The notes under the pieces were generated by a model that saw nothing but the letters and a program-made list of their open reading frames with translations, had not been told where the DNA came from and ran no database searches. 64,000 nt of DNA from Ochotona curzoniae (lineage: Eukaryota; Chordata; Mammalia; Lagomorpha; Ochotonidae), in NCBI RefSeq assembly GCF_017591425.1, contig NW_024466512.1, positions 17,487,001 through 17,551,000 on the forward strand, given 5' to 3'. Each line of letters opens with the position of its first letter. The stretch's first letter is position 1. Below are positions 47,453 to 59,535 of this stretch, one piece after another. A program made the translations under genes and the position numbers.

Positions 47453-47772
47453 TAAGATTTTTTTTTTGAAAGGAGGATATACAGAGAGAAAGAGAGACAG
47501 AGAATAAGATCTTCCATCTGCTGGTCCACTCCCCAAGTGGCTGTGATGGCCAGAGCTGAGCCGATCCAAAGCTAGGAGCCAGGAGTTTCTTCCAAGTCTC
47601 CTGCATGGGTGCAGGGTCTCAAGGCTTTGGGCCATCCTCAAAACTGTTTTTCCAGGCCACAGCAGGAAGCTGAATGGGAAGTGGTATAGCCAGGACTTGA
47701 ACCAGGACCCATCTGAGATCTCTGGCACATGCAAGGCAAGGAGTTAGCCAGTGGCTATTATACTGGGCCCAA
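47453..47772 (-). mobile_element. C-SINE
   Basis: Antisense copy: AAGATTTTTTTTTTGAAAGG, CACTCCCCAAGTGGCTGTGA, TTCCAGGCCACAGCAGGAAG and TATTATACTGGGCCC. Confidence 0.9.
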
Positions 47773-47816
47773 AGAGAGAAACATTTTGTTTTCTTTTAAA
47801 GCATCTTTTTTTTTTT

Positions 47817-48138
47817 AAAGATTTATTTTTATTATTTTTATTGGAAAGGCGGATATACAGAGAGGAGAGGCAGAGAGGAAGATCTTCTGTCCAATGATTC
47901 ACTCCCCAAGTGAGCGCAACGGGCCGATACTATGCTGATCCGAAGCCAGGAGCCTCTTCTGGGTTTCCCACGCGGGTGCAGGTTCCCAAAGCTTTGGGCC
48001 GTCCTCGACTGCTTTCCCAGGCCACAGGCAGGGAGCTGGAAGGGAAGCGGGGCTGCCGGGATTAGAACTGGCGCCCATATGGGATCCCGGGCATGCAAAG
48101 CGAGGACCTTTAACCACTTGCGTCACCGCGCCGGGCCC
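47817..48138 (-). mobile_element. C-SINE, young copy with target-site duplication
   Basis: Full-length antisense copy ending CACCGCGCCGGGCCC, with the head CG dinucleotides still intact. AAAGCATC plus a run of 10-11 T flanks it (47798-47816 and 48139-48156). It carries the same variant block as the copy at 1363 (AAGTGAGCGCAACGGGCCG on this strand). Confidence 0.95.
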
Positions 48139-48156
48139 AAAGCATCTTTTTTTTTT

Positions 48157-48985
48157 AAATCTGCCCATATCTTAGATGCAGAACAGATCTCCAAGCCACA
48201 TAATAGCTTCCCACCTCGCACTTCTACATGAACTTCTAAGAGAAATGTGTTTTATCTTTCTCATTTTAAAACATTACCCTAAAATCCCTGTGGGAGTTGA
48301 AAGCCCAGAGAACTGAATTAGAGAAATCTCTTGAAAAGCTAGTAAAAGTACTTGAAAAAGTAAAGGTAAGCCATTTGCAAACAAACTCACTCTAAAATAA
48401 CACTTAGAGACTTCTGTGTGGAGTGATGTCAGTTTCCCTTATCATAATGAGACTTTGGTAAGTGAAGAACCATGCGCAGAAGCTCATCCACCTTTCCCCC
48501 TGCTTCTGCTTAGTAGAAGACATTCAAAATCCAAATTGAGGTTCCCAGTCTCCACAAGTTCACCCCGTCTCTGCCTCAGTCTTGCTTCTGTGGTCAGCAC
48601 TCTTTCCACTTTCTTACTCATTATGTTTGGTGTCTTTAATGTTTTCTCTGTAAAGATTATCAAGCTGGTTTTGGGAAGAAGAGGAGCAAAAAGTTTTTTT
48701 TTCAATTGTTTTCTTTGAGCTGTAAGTGCATAGAAAGGTTTTGGAGAATCAATAAATGAAGTCCTCCTACGTAGACCTCTTTCTTTATCTTGGAAATAGA
48801 CTTGATACTTTGCCAATGAGAAAGTTGTGGGAGGCAAAACTCGCCTCAATTCCTGGTGCCAAATAACTGTAATTACCTGCCATGGTACCTAGCACTAGAT
48901 GGAAGATAGAAGATTGTAATTCATGGAGTGTACAACATCTTATTCCTAAAGGTTCAAAGACAGATATTGGCTAAAGAGGGACAAA
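48157..48985. other. Intron, no gene seen
   Basis: Frames of 100-121 codons on both strands (48416-48849) show no recognised domain. Confidence 0.45.
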
Positions 48986-48989
48986 GAAA

Positions 48990-49282
48990 AAATTTACATG
49001 AAAGTATTTCTCATGAAAAGAAACATGATTCATAGTGTTTTTTAGGTCCCCAACCTCCTGTTTTCATGTGACACAATTACAAGGTGAACTGACCTCATCC
49101 CTGCTTCAACCAGTAATAATTACTGTATTGTGATCTATTCCTTTCTATCTGAAAACTTAATTAACAGTGTCCTTGCAACCCAATGTCTCGAAATTATCAT
49201 GTTTCAAAATCAGATACATTGTTGTATATGAATTTTAATTAATCTCTCTGTTAAGTAAAATTTTTTAAAAAAAAAAAGCATC
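48990..49282 (+). repeat. Possible LINE-1 3' end with A tail
   Basis: GAAAACTTAATTAACAGTGT, then GTTGTATATGAATTTTAATT and an A-rich end with an 11-A run (49268-49278). This resembles an L1 3' terminus; the family is from memory and unconfirmed. Confidence 0.35.
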
Positions 49283-49429
49283 CTCTATTTGTCTCTGGGA
49301 GCTGGGAGAAGCATCTTCTGCATTGAGGCCCTAACAGTGTGAGGAACACTATTCAAATGTAGGTTATTCCTTCATGGAGCTCTTCCGAAGTAAGCTTTCC
49401 ATGATTGTCGTTCCTGGGTTGGGAACTCT

Positions 49430-49530
49430 TTGACACAGGGAGGTTAAATAGTTTTGGCAGTGCCACACAGCTGGATTGAAATAGTGGTTAGCTTCAAAGT
49501 CAGTGGTCATGTTTCCTGGCCTTGTGCTGC
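49430..49530 (-). repeat. MIR-like old SINE
   Basis: GAGGTTAAATAGTTTTGGC followed by AGTGCCACACAGCTGGATTG is the antisense MIR core. Confidence 0.55.
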
Positions 49531-50194
49531 TGAATCCTGGAAATCCAGGCAGCTCTGGTCAATGAGAGGTGAAATCCCAAGGCTCTTCTGGCCACAGTGC
49601 CTGCCTGCCAGTCTTTCCACCTAGGCTGGGCGAAAGGACTCTCAGCATTCTTCAAGATTGCTTATTTTATTTCTAGAGGAAGGACAAAGCCATGTAAATT
49701 GCTTAGTTCCCTGGGTGCTGTTAAAAATATTTTGGTCCCTGCTTGTACCTGTTCTTCCTAGCGCTGAAGAATTTCTTTCAACTGGCTAAGAAGTTGTTAA
49801 TCAGAACAACGACTATTCGATTCACCTCTACAAGGACCCTGCTTCAACCTACACAGGCACTAAGAGGCTGCTTAGGCTTCTTCAGCATTATTAATTAAAA
49901 GAATCCCCTCTTAAGTCATCTATGCTTGGAGCCTGGCTATGGGGATGCAGATGGGGCTTAGAGATTTGCTTTATTTTGTTTTTAGTCAAATTCAATTGCA
50001 AAGCGGCCTTAGGTAAGAAGAGGATTTTCCATGGAGAAAAGGTACAAATTAACTCATGTCTTTTCCTGATCACTGGTAGTGCACTTTCTTTTGGGTGGTG
50101 ACGGCCATACTAACCCATAAAAACAAGAAGAAGCAACTAAGACTTCATGATAACAGGTAGACTCTGACCTAAGCCATAAAGGGCCAACACTGTT
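49531..50194. other. Intron, no gene seen
   Basis: Unique sequence leading to the hairpin. Confidence 0.5.
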
Positions 50195-50312
50195 ATCTGT
50201 AGCAGCACATACCGTGATCCATTACGTAAGATCTATGACATGCTCAGATTTAAATTCAGAGGAGCATGCCATAGGTCTTACGTAATGGATCACGGTATAT
50301 GCTGCTACAGAT
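50195..50312. repeat. 51-bp-arm hairpin (inverted repeat)
   Basis: Left arm 50195-50245 begins ATCTGTAGCAGCACATACCG; right arm 50262-50312 ends CGGTATATGCTGCTACAGAT. Arms are reverse complements at 48 of 51 positions, with a 16-nt loop. On a sense transcript one mismatch is a G:U pair; on an antisense transcript the other two are. Both strands could fold into one long, bulge-free stem. I cannot place it in a known transposon family and see no target duplication. Confidence 0.95.
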
Positions 50313-50904
50313 CTCTGTGCATGCAGAACACATCTGCACAATTATATCTTCCTAATTGTTTGTTATATTAAAAGAAATGGACTTGGCAATAGCGATCCCA
50401 ATCCGCTTAGTCTTCTTATTCAAGGGTCTCTGGGTTTCTATCATGGCTTTCTATGTGGTTGTTCTTGCTCGTTGAATCATGAACTGCTTCTGAATGTTGC
50501 CTTTTGTCAATAGGAGATAGTCTTTCATGTTTAAGATTGAGAGCTCTGGGCTTGGAATGCCTTTTCTAGAACCCTGTTTTATGTTTTCAAACAATGTGGC
50601 ATGGGGCTATTTAATTTCTTTGGGCTTTATAGTCCTCAACAGTAAAATGTTCATTGAAACAATATCTTCATATATTTAGTCTACATTTAGATAGATGATT
50701 TAGACTAAACCAATTCACTATCTTGTGTATGAATGTTAACTAATATCCAAAGGAAGGATAGGGTTGAAGCACCGTCTGCGATGCCAACATCATGTTTTGG
50801 AGTACCTAGGATCACTTCCCATCTGCATTTCTGATTCCGATTCTGTTTTCTGCTACCGTGACTGTTGGAGTCAGCAGATGACTGCGAAGTTAACATAGAT
50901 CTCT
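50313..50904. other. Intron, no gene seen
   Basis: Unique sequence. Confidence 0.5.
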
Positions 50905-51018
50905 GTTATTCACATGGAAGACCCAGGTGGAGTTCCTGGATTCTGGCTTTGGTCTGGCTTACCAACTCTTTGAAAGTCTCTCCTTTCCTTGTTCTGCCCT
51001 AAAAAAAAAAAAAAAAGC
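50905..51018 (+). mobile_element. C-SINE 3' fragment
   Basis: CACATGGAAGACCCAGGTGG, GGATTCTGGCTTTGGTCTGG and a 16-base A tail. The 5' part is missing, as in ordinary 5' truncation. Confidence 0.65.
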
Positions 51019-51689
51019 AAAACTTTAAGGCATACTGATTTTTGTAAAATAGGATTAGGGAAGCATTAGGTATTTGGCGTTTTGTATTATTATGTAATAA
51101 CCTCTTTTTTATTTTTGCAACAAAGGTATGGAAAACAGTGCTGCCCTCATGTGACTTATAGTTGCTCAGTAGGACCATAGAAGGAACGCTTACAGAAATG
51201 TGTGGACAGATCTCACCCCTGTTAGCTACTGCTCTATGACCTTTCAGCCAAACATGAAACAGAAAGCCATCTGATATAAAAGTCAGATTTTGAATTGGGA
51301 AAGAAAGAGATCTGACAAACCAGCACCTGCCTTTCCCTGATTGGCCACTCTTCCCTTCTAACCAAAACCAGCTTCAGAGGGGCATGGTGGTGTCTGCCTC
51401 TCTCTGGGCTTCTAATTATTACCAAGTTCCTTGTGTCTAATTCTGATTGAAACCTTATGGCAACTTTGTTAAATACAGCTCTAGTTTAAGTTTGACACAA
51501 AATCACCATAGTCTGTACACTGTGATCTATATGTAGCCTATAAAAACTTGTCACCTGTCTATATCTTTTAAAACCGTAAGTGATTTCTCATAATACAAAA
51601 AATGATGCTTCCATTAGCATAATCGGATTCCAAAATACAACGATAGACATGATAAATATCTCCCTGAAAATATGAAGAAGTTAGCGTTT
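51019..51689. other. Intron, no gene seen
   Basis: Unique AT-rich sequence. Confidence 0.5.
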
Positions 51690-51985
51690 GGAGAAGTAGT
51701 TGGTTCCACTTTGGACACCTGCGTTCTCTGTCGGATGGAGTGCCTATGTTTGCATCTGCTCCCAATTGCAGCTTACTGTTCATGTGAAGCAACAGGTTGG
51801 TTTTCTCTCTCGCATGTAAGAGATCCAGACTGAGTCTCAAGCTCCTGTCTTCAGGCTGGACACAGCTCCAGCTGTCGTAGGCATTTGGAGAGTTGGTAAG
51901 CAAATGGAAATGATCTCTCTGTGTCTGTCTCTCTCCCTCTCTCCTTCTCTGCCTTTCAAATAAACCATTTTCCTTTTATTAAAAA
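51690..51985 (+). mobile_element. Old C-SINE-type copy
   Basis: AGGCATTTGGAGAGTTGGTA, a CT-rich run (51917-51948) and CTTTCAAATAAACCATTTTC tail; the head is very diverged. Confidence 0.5.
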
Positions 51986-52118
51986 ACTGGGAAATATTTC
52001 CTATGTTGCATGATATGTATTGAGATATTTCTCTTCTGGTTGAGTCATATTTTCTCTTTGTATAACCTATAACCCCAGTGCTGATGTATAGCATTAATGG
52101 ATATAATGCATCCTGTTC

Positions 52119-52395
52119 TGGGGTTGGTGTCGTGGTACAGTGGATTGAGCCTCTGATTGCAGTGTTGGGATCCATTATGAACCTCTGTTAAGAGTCTCGA
52201 TTGCTCTGCTTTGATCCAATTCTCTGATGATGTATCTGAGAGGGCTACAAAAGTTGAACGAAGTGCTTGGGTCCCTGCCACCCTCATTGGAGACGCAGAT
52301 AGAGTTTTTGGCTCTTGGCTTCACCCTGGCCCAGGCCCAGCCCCAGTCAGGGCAGCCACTTGGGGTGTGAACCAGAAAGAACGCACAGAGACAAA
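52119..52395 (+). mobile_element. Old C-SINE-type copy
   Basis: GGGGTTGGTGTCGTGGTACA head and GCAGCCACTTGGGGTGTGAA; its tail is replaced by antisense SINE sequence. Confidence 0.65.
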
Positions 52396-52550
52396 CAGGC
52401 AGACAAAGGTAGGTCCTACCCACTGACTCACTGCCATCCCCTGGCTCACTCCAGGCCTTCTGTGTGGGTGGCAAGAAGCTCAGGTCAGGAACTGAACTGA
52501 GTGACTCTAAGTTGTGAACATCTTCACTACCAGGATAAATGCCCACTTCC
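52396..52550 (-). mobile_element. C-SINE fragment
   Basis: GACTCACTGCCATCCCCTGG, GGCCTTCTGTGTGGGTGG and CTGAACTGAGTGACTCTAAG resemble an antisense body and head, joined tail-to-tail with the copy before. Confidence 0.4.
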
Positions 52551-52869
52551 AGAGTATGTTTTAACAACTGTAACATACCTAGTGATTCCAGAGATACTCA
52601 AGTGAAAGCAAGAAATATTCGATGAATGAGTTGAAGTAAGGGGTGCATACTGAGAATGTGGCAAAGATTTGATAGGATTTTCTTAGCATACACCTATGTT
52701 GGAAATAGCAAATTCAAGACTGTATGGAAGAACAAATCTAAGAATGAGTGAATTATTTGGGTAGAAAAAAGACTAAAGTGCACATAATAATAATTTTTAA
52801 AACTCTAAAACAACTGTAAGATAGTAAATCCATGTGTACCTAGAGCTAGTGTATTTCTACATTAGAATC

Positions 52870-53190
52870 TAGCAGGCACTGGTGTTCTTTTGCAGCTGCC
52901 GCTGCTGTTGTAATGCCAACAGCCCATATTGCTGGTTCAAGTGCCAGCTACTTTCTGTCAGATCTGGTTCCCTGCTAATGCATTCAGGAAAAAAGTGATA
53001 GTCTAAAGGCTCCTGCCACCCACGTAGGAGAGCTGGTTGGAGTTCCAGGTGCTTGCTTTTTCCTGACCCAGGCATAGCTATCATATTGTTGGGGAGTAAA
53101 CCAGTGGATGGAAGGTCTCTTTATGTCTGTCTCTGTCCCCTAATATTTCTGCCTGTGAAATACATACATCCACTTGAAAAAAAAAAAAGG
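52870..53190 (+). mobile_element. Old C-SINE-type copy
   Basis: GGCACTGGTGTTCTTTTGCA head, CCACCCACGTAGGAGAGCTG, TTGTTGGGGAGTAAACCAGT and a 12-A tail. Confidence 0.68.
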
Positions 53191-56100
53191 AGAGAATCCC
53201 GTTACTCAAAGCTTAGAAGCTGCCATTTGACTTCCTGTGACTTGCAGGAATTCCAGCAAAACATTACCAAAGAACAAGAGTTTTTGGAGTGAGATTGCAA
53301 CTTTAGCCATCTGTCTGTCAGGATCTGTCTTCATTTAAAGATAATAACAAGGAAACATGAGCTTGTCCACATAGTTTCTTTACTGTTGACCTCTAAACAG
53401 AACAATTCCATAATTTAGAGAGAGCTGTCAAAATTTTTCACAGGCATGGCAAGATGTGCCTTGAGGTGGGGGACAGAGCTGCAGCTCTGAGATTGATGGC
53501 CACAGGTTTTACATGAACTGAAGCTAAAAGCAGATAAAGTCCCGGAAGACAAATACTACCAATAATTAAATTACGAAGCCATGATCATGTACTGAACAGA
53601 GCAGCTTTATGACTCTATTGTGACAAGATGAAATGTGTTAGAATATTTATGTACCTGGGATGGCTTCTGCATCACTACCCTGGAGAACAGACCAGATTTT
53701 CCATGCACCTCCTGTAAGTGGTCTGCCTCTCAGAGGAATTCAGTAGCCAGGGAAGATGAGTTGCCAAAGTGAGCAGTCCCAGACAGATGGCACACAGATG
53801 TGTCAGGAAGAAGTCATGCATTTGACCTCAGTGTCAACAGCTTCAGAGCTCAGCATATTTGTGATGCCACTTGAAATCAGGTTCTTCCTTTGAGAGTCAA
53901 GGCAGATAAGAACTCAGCAGTTGCTGTTTTTGGCTTCTGAACAAATTGTGAGTAAGAGCATCTTCGTTATCAGAGACATTGTTCCAACTACTGGTGGCAG
54001 AGAAACAACAGAAAGGTGCTTTAACCACTGGGGGGAGGCCACAGCGACTCAGATCTCTCTGGCCCTCCTTCGCTCTACTCTAATCATCCTTATCATGTCC
54101 CCAATCCCTTCATCTGCCCCTCTACTGTCTCCTGTCCTCTCTTTATGAACTTCTTCACTCCCTCGGCCCACAACTGCCCTCCTTCCTTCCTGTCCACTAT
54201 CTTTCTTTTTCCATTGCTCGAAGATTTTCAAGTTAAACTAAAAAATTCACATGTGCAATGAAATAATAATAAAAACAGAGCAGGAAGTTAAAAGGTGTGT
54301 GTTTCATTGCACATTATTGCACTGTTCTTTCTGACCATCCAGTTCAGAAGCAAGCTGGCATAGACTTGAAAGCGTTTTCGCACAGTGGCATCCTTATCTT
54401 TGGCCAGTTCCAAATCCCTTCCCACAGGAAACTTGGAACTAGAAATCCTTGAAAGATAACGAAAGCACCAGAGAAGAGCTGTATAGACGGCAAATGTCTG
54501 TCCCTGGGATTGGAGTGAATCTCATTTCCTCCTCCATCTGACCTGATTGTGTCCTAGCTCTCCTTGAAGCCTTGCTGACTGCATTTCCCTTCTCAGTGGG
54601 GATGCAATGGGCACTGGTCTCTTAAACTAGTTTTCCAGAAAAAAGAAATTTACGGGGTTGTTAACAAGCTGATAAAAAATGGAGAAGCTAGTACACGGGT
54701 GGTTAAACCAGCCTTGCCTGAGGGCCCAGCACCTGGCAGTCCGTGTGGAGACTGACACTACTTACCAGATAGCTCAGAACGTATTAGCTTGCTGCAGGGA
54801 AGTTACCCTCAAACTTAAAAACCTTGTCATCTGATGCCTAACCTAAAGAAATACAGTACCATTTGATTCTGGTCTATAAGACATAGAACAATCTCAAACG
54901 CACTTGGACCCGCACTGCAATAATCCCATCACAGGTAACCCTTGCGGGAGATTGAAATGTCAGGTTTTTCTGTTGGAAAGCATGTGTGCCATCTGCTGGA
55001 TTCAGACTAATTGTTTTCTGAGACACAAAAGGGTAAATTGAATGTGGTTTTTTCCCTTTCTCTCTTTCTATCTCCTCTCTTTCCCTCCCTCCTTCACTCT
55101 TTCACTGCATCTTTGAGGAGGATCCCTGCAGGGAGTAAAGGACCTGGATTAGAAGTTCCAACCTTGTACAAGTGAACTTGGCAGGGGTGTTTTTCCTTTG
55201 TAGTGTTTGCTTGCTTACTTGTGTGAGAGAGGCTTGCACAGCTGATGGTAAGCACACCATCCACCCCTAAAGAGTGCTTTACTGCATCCTAAGGGAGCAA
55301 TAGCTGTGCACACTGCTTCCTTCATTCTTCACACCAATTTTATTATGAGGTCATGCTGTTATATATTGTTGCATATAATGCTTCATGTTGTTACTGTCCT
55401 TTCTACAGACGATAAGGTCATGAAGGACTTAAACTAAGTTGCAATCTGATTGTATCATTTATTAGATACACACTATTAAGCAAGTAAATTGCTTTCAGAG
55501 CTAACGTTAGCTCTTGTTATTTGTCATGTCATGGTTTTTCTTGAAATCATGTCATATGTGAAATTTCTAGGTCCACAGAAAGCATTCTTACCCAAGTTGT
55601 CAACAGCTGATGAGCCATGTACTGACAAGGGCACAGCCTTGAAGCCCTGTGTGTCATCCATCCCACACTTAACTGATGGACACCAGGCATTGGTCAACAT
55701 CATGTGACAATAGTTTTGTTTGATTAGTTAAATCCTTTGATAGGTATATATATCTCCATGTTTTCACTACATAGCTTTCAAAAAGTGTTATCAAGACCTA
55801 AGGTACATGTTCATTTTTATGTTTGATTCACTGCTGATGGCTAGAACTATACAAAGAATAATATACATTTTCAATAAGTTTTAAAATCTTATTTATTATC
55901 CCTTTGAAACAATAGTCTCTGCTTAGGTGTTTGCGCAGCCCGGTGTGAAGCACAAGGGATGCCCCCAGAATTATCAGCTTGGAACAACAATTTGCATGCT
56001 GAGTTACCAGTCCCCTCCACTCACAGGTTTTTCATTTCTTGTAGGTATCCCGCTGACTCACCAAGTTGTGGTGAGACGGAACTAGAACATTTGATTGCAT

Positions 56101-59100
56101 TTGGCTTCCAATTTAGTTTCCTTTTAGTTTGTTGTCTCTGAAGTTAATATGTACATACTCTGGTGCATTTCCACAATTTATATCTATCATATACTGAGAG
56201 ACTGCTCATTTTTTCTCCCAATGTATTCAAACAAAGAAAAATTGAAGATAGCTGTTTCTTGAATTTTCTAAAAGAATATAATTTTCATTGATCAGATTGC
56301 CTCCCGTGGCAAACGCTCACATTTTGATTTCTTGGAAGTTACATTCAGCATGCTCTCCAGTCTGACGTCTATGTCCTTGACAAGACTGCAGAACGGAAAT
56401 GGAAAGACACTGTCTTCTCTTCTGTTGCTGAGACCCCTGCTTTCTGAAACAGGGTCTGCAACCCTTGTCCTGGCACCTGAATCTTCCATTGACACAAACA
56501 CCACCTCACCCCACTCCACAGTTCTTTTGGCTACAAACACAGTGATAGCTTTTCTGGAACTCTTAGTAAAATGATGACAGTATTCTAAGATTTCAAAACA
56601 GGTGGCCTCCCTGCCCCAATCCTACTCTCTCCTCTTTCTACCTTTATGATATGCAAATATTCACTGTGTTACCACCTGACACTCTGTTTTTCAGATTGAA
56701 CATTTTTTTCTGTTAATAATGGAAGTATTTTTAATTCCAATAGTATTGCATATGTAAATCTTCCTTATACAAATTTTAAAATCATTGTTGAGGGTAAATT
56801 TCCTTGGTTTTATCACTTTCACTGCTGAAACTCCCAGGAGGTGACTACTATCATGCATTTTTGTCTGTATTTCAGTGAATTTGCCCAAATTTATATACAT
56901 TTTCTTTTGCATATGGTACTAGACAACAACAGAATATACTGGATATTTTCATTCAGTCGGTTATAATATAATAATTAAAGATTTATCCTGTTAATTTTAT
57001 GTTCCAGTGTGGAACCTTCTGCTAGATCTATCAATGATTGTGATTAGCTAAAACGTGTAAGGTGTGATACCACAAACATTTACAACAGTAAAGGGAGACC
57101 TCCTCTGTTATCTCAGTCCTTGCCATTTTAATCATGCTGGATACATTTCTCTGCGTTTCACTGGCATTGTGATTTCCGACTGTGGAAACAAGCCTCTTGA
57201 TTGAGTCACAGTCCCCACAGCCTGTTTAGACTCCACCTCCAGATTTGGGAATCAACTAAATTAGGATCAGGAGGAAAGAAGCAGAGTGAAATAAGAAGAA
57301 AATAGAAAAATGCCAACCAGGTAGAATAAGCAGATCCACTGCACTGGAAGAGAAGGTAGGAGCAGGGTGGAAGGGAGGTTTGTCTTGGCCTCTTTAGATT
57401 TGGACACCGTGACGTCTCCAGAGACAGGTTGCTTCTTTCTCAGCATTGTTGTTTAGACTTTCAGCTTTCCTTTTGCCAAACAACGCATGTCCTCACCTTC
57501 CTCCCCTAGCTCCCCTTATCATATGTGCACACGTGGTCAAAGTCACATATACACACAGCTACACACACTGTGTTGCAGACATCACACAAATGAACTGTTG
57601 GGATGGGGAATGCAGAATTTGATGAGCTTCGGGTTGGTAACAATGCTGGTTCTCAGTTGGCCTTCCTGTTTCTATTTGTTGATTTGGTTATCTATGTTTT
57701 TGTTATTGTTATGGGCAACTTTTTTTTTCTGGGAAAATGATGTGACAGGGTTGGAACCACAGGAATAAAAAAAGAACACAACTGTGTCTTTTAGGCCCAA
57801 GAAAGAGTTTAAAACAATACCTTGGGACTGCTTTTTCGTTTTAGCTAGCCTGTTTGCACTGGGTGTACAGCAGATGGGAACATCAGGTAAGCTACTTTGT
57901 TCTGGATTAAAAGTTGTGGCTTCAGCCAGGTTAGTCCTGATGATGTTCAGCCAGGAGCCTAACTATGATAGCAAGTGAAGAGGAAACCCTTGACAGTAGG
58001 CGAGGATGTCAAGGCTTCCACCTGCAGATATCTGCCAGGCACGTTGTTTCTGCTCTGTATAGCCACTTACTGCAGTGACATTGTGCATGGAGAAGCCCAA
58101 GTTTACCTGGATGCTTTGCCTAACACAGGGAGGAGGAAGACAGTGGTTCCGTCCTCCCATCCTCCCCTGCCCTGCGACTCTCTTCTCGTTCTTCTGTGTG
58201 CCATTAACCGCCATTCTAGATCTGAATAAATAGGTCCTATCCCGTCATGCTGTTTATTTTCTAATACTTGCTTGACGGTTATCTACATCAGGATATTTTG
58301 TGGAGCCGCAGCATTTATTGAGCACTATATTAAACTGGTATAAACTCAGATGAAATGCCAGGAGAATGATAAACTGGTGACATTTCTGAGTTTCTCTGTA
58401 GAAAATGCCTGCAGACCTGCGCTGGGCTGATTGTATTTCAGAAGGCCAGCGTGGCTCTGCTCTGCTCTCACCACTGCTGCACCGTATCCTTGCATGATTT
58501 ACTTTTATTCATATTTCTCTCTTTGATAATCCTTTGGTTTTATTCCTAAATAATTCCTAAAGGTGAATGACATCCTAACAGAGTAGGCATGTGCATCTGC
58601 AGCTGGTGCTATCCTGTTTTCATCAACACGGCTGACCCAGCCTGGCCTTGGACTTCACCTGGGACTGTCATGTGATGGGAAATCCAGAGAAATTTAGCTC
58701 CTAAAGGTTTTTTTGTTTTTGTTTTTTTTTCTTTTTTTAGCTGTTGATAAACGTACCTGCATGACTCTCTTCACTGCCATTTTGTGGCTTTCACAATTGC
58801 TGCTGTTTCGAGATTGGACGCTTCTTTCATGTCATCTGTTATACTTCTAGTTCCAGTCTATGGCCTTCCCAGTAGAGACATGTAGGGCTCCGCCTCTCTG
58901 ACCTATGCCCTTGATAGCTGCTACTTGTTCCTAAATAATAGAATGCTGTTCCTCCTCTTCTGTGCCTTAAGTAAGTTGTGTCATACCCTTGGAGATTACT
59001 GTTTGCTTCTAAAGTTTCTTGGCCCTTCCTTTTTTGTGTCTCCACCTTCAGGTAAAATTCCAGTTTTCCTGTGTCTTCAGAAGTCATCGTAAATATTGCA

Positions 59101-59414
59101 ATCTTTATCATTCAATTATTGTCTCATCTCCTTCCCTAAAACTCGTAAGAGCCAGAAATCTGGAGCTCTTGTGCTTATATAGTGTCTCATAGAATAAGTA
59201 GACAAATAAACAGATTTTTAATTTTTCGTATAATTGATCATTAAGCACTGGCATTTCTGTCCCTTGGTTTAGATTCATGTTTATACGTCATTGGTGATCT
59301 CTGATGTTGTACCAAGAACTTTTAAAGATCAAGATTAAATTTAATTTTTTACCTGAGTATTAATATTCCCCACTCATGTCTTGAAATAAGGAAGAGGAAG
59401 AAAATAAGTGAGTT
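53191..59414. other. Long SORCS1 intron stretch with few repeats
   Basis: Over 6 kb with no recognisable SINE, LINE, exon or RNA gene. It contains a pyrimidine-rich tract near 54110-54225, another near 55056-55110, and a T-rich run at 58707-58739. Low density of young repeats could reflect constraint or chance. Confidence 0.45.
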
Positions 59415-59535
59415 AGCTGCATTTTTGAGCCCTTGTTATGTGCCAGATCTTTTCCAGACACTTAAATTGTATCTTTCTTATGCTCTGCTAAAGTAAATGC
59501 ATGGTTATGTAAGTCTCAGAAAGGATAACCCACTA
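59415..59535 (-). repeat. MIR-like old SINE
   Basis: TTTTTGAGCCCTTGTTATGT followed by GCCAGATCTTTTCCAGACAC matches the antisense MIR start. Confidence 0.55.

Noticed and set aside
47273..47734. 153-codon minus-strand frame
   Set aside because: Crosses two abutting SINEs.
50195..50312. Confident microRNA call
   Set aside because: The miR-15-like 12-mer sits too near the stem base, and a match to some known microRNA is not improbable after the fact.
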